Shown here: positions 60,901-64,000 of the stretch, one piece after another | How the letters are laid out: the number at the start of each line of letters is the position of its first letter | Position numbering within the stretch: the first letter of the stretch is position 1 | Assembly (NCBI RefSeq): GCF_030936135.1 | Contig: NC_082595.1 | Span: 109,322,334 to 109,386,333 of the forward strand | DNA: 64,000 nucleotides | Reading direction: 5' to 3' | Source of the DNA: Gavia stellata | Taxonomy: Eukaryota > Chordata > Aves > Gaviiformes > Gaviidae | The notes under the pieces: generated by a model | Told to the model about the DNA's origin: nothing | Seen by the model: only the letters and a program-made list of their open reading frames with translations | Database searches by the model: none | Made by a program: the position numbers and the translations under genes

Positions 60901-63577
60901 CTTTCAGCTAAATGGGCACAGTCATCTTTTCCCAAAAGACAGCAGTTAACTGTAACAGATGCTGCTAGCAGTATCTGCATGCGCTACTGGATGGTTGTAG
61001 GCTCAGCGTAGAGTTTGTGGAGTCTTTTTTTTCATTTGCTCTGACTGTGATTATCAGCCCATCAGAGCCTAGACCACATCCTCTTTTTTTGCTGTCTGGA
61101 CCCATTTTGGGTGACCCAGTAACAACCCTATTACCTCACAAGACATTTTGGAGTCAGTTAGTATGATGGGAAATCAGGGGCTCTGGTTGAAATTAGAGTT
61201 GCATACAGTTCCTGGGACTGTATGGAGCATGCAAGGAAACGCTCCTTGTCCCAGAGCACTTGCAGACAAAAGCTGCATGGGGTAAATGTCCTGCAAAGGG
61301 AAAATAGTTTACCTAATGCTCCAAGACCAAGACTGAGCTTCATCTCCAAGTCCAAACTGAGATGAGCTTGCCATAAAAACCAAGAACCCCAGAAGCCTGC
61401 TGTGTATTGAGAAATACAGTCTGGCCAGCCATGGTGGGCAGCCAATACACAAGTGTCACAGTAAGGCTGCCAGAAGCAGCTTTTACATGAAGTCCTGTTC
61501 TTCCTTTCTTCTACAAGTGACCCCACACTTGGGACCAGCAAGCAGGAACTGGATGACTTAATTGTGCAGGTTCAGGAAGAGCTGAAGGTCCATCAGTACT
61601 TGAACAACAAGAACATTTGGGAGGCGTTTCTTCAGTGCGACAAAGATGGCTCTGGTATCCTGGACAAAGAAAAATTTTTAGCCCTTTGCAACAGCTTGAG
61701 TGTGCCGATCAACGCCATTCTTCTTAACAAGGTCAGAAGGAAGGGGTGCTGTGCATATTGAATTCCCCTCCTATAGCTCTTTCAAAATAGCCCTTCTACA
61801 AACCAACCCTAGTCAGGCGAGACCGACAGCTGCTCTACCCTACAAAGGGGAACAGCTTCAAGAAAAGGGCAAGAGAGTCCCAATTCAGAAGGGCCTCTGA
61901 GCTGTTGGACTGAGCCTGTCTCTTAAAGGAGGAGATAATAATTGCTGTCCTCTAAGCAAAGGGAAGAAATGTTACCCACGTTGACCCTCAAAAGACCAGC
62001 CTAGTGTTTGGCTGCACTGTTATGTGAAGCCTGAAAAAGCCTGCTGGCTCAGCTCTCAGAGATGAGCAGAAGAGGTTGTCTATCATGATAGAGATCAGGC
62101 ATAGGCTACTGCAGAGCTACTGAGTGTCTGTCATGATTTAAGCACACCTGGGCTTGAGTCGAGATGACACTGAGGTGCTTAGGGAATGAGCCTTAGGAAA
62201 GCTTAGACGCATTCTGGATCTAACAGCAACTGAATTGAAGATTTGAGAACTAAATATTGTACAAAAAAAAAAAAAAATTAGAATCATAACCACTTGGTTA
62301 ACACAACTAAAACACAGGCTTGCTGGGCACTGTGGGCAACAGCACGTGGAGATCACAGAAAATGTGAGGAAAACTGGAAAGGAAAATTCATGCAGCAGGG
62401 ATGGAGGATCCTTTCAGGAATATGACTGGCCAGAAAGCTTTCTTAGCATGATGTGATATGCAGTAGATTAGTGGCCAATAAAGGCAGACTTAGAGTTTAA
62501 AGAAATCTAGAAACCACAGGGAGTATTTCCCTTGCTAAAAAACCCCATTTTCTAAACCAGCCAACTGTGAGCATCACAGCCATGGTTAGAAAGATGCACG
62601 GGCAGGTTCTTTATGACTCTGAATGTGCACTGATAAAGGCCTTTGACCAGCACCCAAGGCTTTGCTGTACTAGAGTTCATTGGAGACCACTCTGTCCTGA
62701 GGAATTTATAATGTGGTTACAGTCCTTCCTGCTTCTGCTCCAAGAATGGGAGATGAAGCAACATGCCCAAGAGCAATTGAGTGTGAAGTGACAATTGAGG
62801 CTAAACCCCCATGTTTGAATCCCCATCTAGGACCTATACACTAAAAGCATCCCTCTTCTCTCTTGAAATCTTAATAAGAGTGTGCCCAGAGCCCTCAGAA
62901 GTGTGGCAATGCTATAAATTAAACATATGGCAGATAGTTACTGTCTGGATTGGAGAGGAGCACAGCTGTCAGTCACACAAGAGCAACCCTAGTAAATCTG
63001 TCTCCAGGCGACAAGGGGAAGAAGAAACCTTTCAAGGAACTGTGATATTAGACCTTTTCCATCTCCCTGGGTGTCAGAAGAAGATTAGTTATGCAATTAA
63101 AGAAACAAAAGACCCTTTCTTCCCCTTAAGCACACGAAGGCTATAGCTCTGTAACACAATGCAGGGTCAGGCACGGATACCAGAACTGGCTCATTAGTAG
63201 GGCTGTCGCTGAGCTCAATTACCTGTATCTCCACTTTATGCCATGTGCGCACACCAAAGCAACACCAGTGAACAGTAACTGTTCAGATATGCTGCCCCCA
63301 TCCCACTTCTGGCAGGGATTTCTATGAGGTTTCTGAAAGATTTGCTGTGGCCTACGTCAGTCTGTGGCCACACTTTGATCTATTGCCAGCGTGGTGATAC
63401 TTAGAAGGCAGTCAGGATTAAACTCAAACACTTTAACTCTTCTCCTTGCATAGATTAGCATCAGAGTTCTAACTCTTTATGTTGTTTGTTGTTTTTTTCC
63501 CCCAGCTGATTGACCTATGTTCTTGTGGAGAAGACAAGATAAACTACCATGACTTCCTTAGAGCCTTCCCCTCGTGA
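45819..63577 (+). CDS. EFHC1: EFHC1 (myoclonin-1), EF-hand and DM10 axonemal protein (11 coding exons)
   Basis: EFHC1 is a microtubule-associated protein of motile-cilium axonemes (a doublet microtubule inner protein), also linked to the mitotic spindle; the human gene is linked to juvenile myoclonic epilepsy. Exons: 45819-45881, 51267-51488, 53087-53374, 55210-55359, 56792-56984, 57301-57521, 58308-58448, 59663-59876, 60513-60660, 61518-61731, 63506-63577. All introns are GT-AG and all phases match: 1,926 nt, 641 residues (human 640). The ATG has a strong GCCGCC context. Three DM10 repeats are visible, about 95-200 ([10 protein letters not shown]...[10 protein letters not shown]), 240-360 ([10 protein letters not shown]...[12 protein letters not shown]) and 417-520 (RYQVALESPN...[10 protein letters not shown]). 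The C-terminal EF-hand loop at 588-599 has Asp588, Asp590, Ser592 and Asp596, but Lys at position 12. The exon 10 donor is the weaker GTCAGA. Confidence 0.97.
46060..47760 (+). repeat. Decayed tandem-repeat array at the 5' end of EFHC1 intron 1
   Basis: Dozens of degenerate units built on 'ggacctggtaccccctgaac' followed by 'ccacctgatatccc', recurring roughly every 30-45 bp (clear examples near 46075, 46110, 46260, 46370 and 46545). The plus strand is C- and T-rich and G-poor. The pattern fades gradually to the right. It begins about 180 bp after exon 1. Confidence 0.7.
47761..51266 (+). other. Rest of EFHC1 intron 1
   Basis: Contains weakening traces of the tandem array to about 48.3 kb, a poly(A) run (47995-48011), a CR1-like tail (50591-50665), and otherwise unique AT-rich intron sequence. 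It ends at the acceptor CCACAG (51266). No nested gene is recognised. Confidence 0.5.
50591..50665 (-). repeat. CR1-like 3' end with AGAAT microsatellite tail
   Basis: 'tagaatagaatagaatattt' then 'cagctggaagggacctacaa' and 'ctagaccaactgcctg': the usual bird retroposon 3' end in reverse orientation, only about 75 bp long. Confidence 0.65.
51489..56791 (+). other. EFHC1 introns 2-4
   Basis: Apart from exons 3 and 4, these introns (51489-53086, 53375-55209, 55360-56791) show unique sequence with no CR1 copy, tandem repeat or nested ORF with a recognisable domain. Confidence 0.5.
56985..63505 (+). other. EFHC1 introns 5-10
   Basis: Introns 56985-57300, 57522-58307, 58449-59662, 59877-60512, 60661-61517 and 61732-63505. 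I see no nested gene. The notable item is the G21 run in intron 8, listed separately. A poly(A) run lies at about 62262-62277 in intron 10. Confidence 0.5.
60256..60276 (+). repeat. G21 homopolymer in EFHC1 intron 8
   Basis: Twenty-one consecutive G on the sense strand, followed by tgtgtg, about 240 bp upstream of exon 9. It would be G-rich in the pre-mRNA and could form a G-quadruplex. Confidence 0.85.
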
Positions 63578-63610
63578 TCTTCCCCCAGAAGCCGAAGAAC
63601 AAGACCAGCA

Positions 63611-63616
63611 ATAAAA
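63611..63616 (+). terminator. EFHC1 poly(A) signal AATAAA
   Basis: A canonical AATAAA only 34 nt past the TGA stop, giving a very short 3' UTR unless later signals are also used. The following T-rich/GT-containing stretch could serve as a downstream element. Confidence 0.6.
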
Positions 63617-64000
63617 TTCTTAGCTGAGTTGACTTTAAGACATTGTACTTCAAAAAGAATGCTCTAGTCTTCACCCTTGCTTCACTCACTCTCCCCCTTC
63701 CCTTCTCACTACAGCCAATTAATTTCACCCTCACTTTGTTAACTTTTTTTCCTTCCAACCCTTTCCCTGCCTTTTAAGCTACCACCAAACTCAACCTCAC
63801 AACTGCTGGATATTGAAATGAAACTCACGTGAGAAAGAACTTCAGAGAACCAAAGCCAGGTTCTCCTGTTGATCTCTCAACTTTTTAATACAGTACAGCA
63901 GGGCTTGCTACAGCTAAAGCTCTCCGAAGCCTGGAGCGATAACCGCTCTAGATTTCTCTTACAGAGTTGAAAGGGGCCTTTCACCTTCAAGCAGTGAAGA
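63617..64000. other. Downstream of EFHC1, nothing recognised
   Basis: Unique sequence, pyrimidine-rich at 63,670-63,770. By mammalian synteny TRAM2 would be the next gene, but no exon of it is visible before the window ends. Confidence 0.5.

Overview
This is a vertebrate nuclear DNA window, almost certainly avian. Two lines of evidence point to a bird: numerous CR1 LINE fragments with the bird-type 3' tail (repeats of ATTCTRTG next to a TTGGACTTGATGATCTTACAGG-like block), and three recognisable multi-exon or single-exon genes in the order and orientation of human 6p12: MCM3 (-), PAQR8 (+), EFHC1 (+). The species cannot be named from the sequence alone.

Layout. Positions 1-4,500 lie downstream of MCM3. 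They hold CR1 pieces and one unidentified minus-strand candidate terminal exon (669-869) with its own AATAAA. In mammals IL17F lies here, but I see no IL17-type exon. MCM3 runs right to left from 14,962 to 4,982. I could join 17 coding exons in frame into an 811-residue replicative helicase subunit, led by a CpG-rich promoter with E2F-like and CCAAT motifs (about 14,860-15,400). From 15.4 to 23.1 kb there is mostly unique non-coding DNA, a GATAGA/GA microsatellite, and CR1 copies, one of which carries a 100-bp TG...CA insertion. PAQR8 starts in a CpG island near 23.1-23.9 kb. A probable non-coding first exon ends at 23,344 and is spliced over about 9.7 kb to the single coding exon (33,063-34,121), followed by a probably long 3' UTR. 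A 2.7-kb CR1 copy lies at 39.6-42.3 kb. EFHC1 has 11 coding exons (45,819-63,577) that join in frame to a 641-residue protein. Its CpG promoter carries an RFX X-box palindrome and NRF1-type palindromes, and its first intron opens with a long, decayed tandem-repeat array.

The genes do not form a pathway. MCM3 is an S-phase DNA replication factor. PAQR8 is a seven-transmembrane progestin receptor. EFHC1 is a ciliary axoneme protein. The promoter motifs fit these roles: E2F/CCAAT at MCM3 and RFX at EFHC1. I found no microbial-type system, CRISPR, operon, tRNA or rRNA. The most unusual items are the unidentified terminal exon, the 100-bp LTR-like insertion in a CR1, the paired tandem splice sites in MCM3, the EFHC1 X-box promoter and the EFHC1 intron-1 array.
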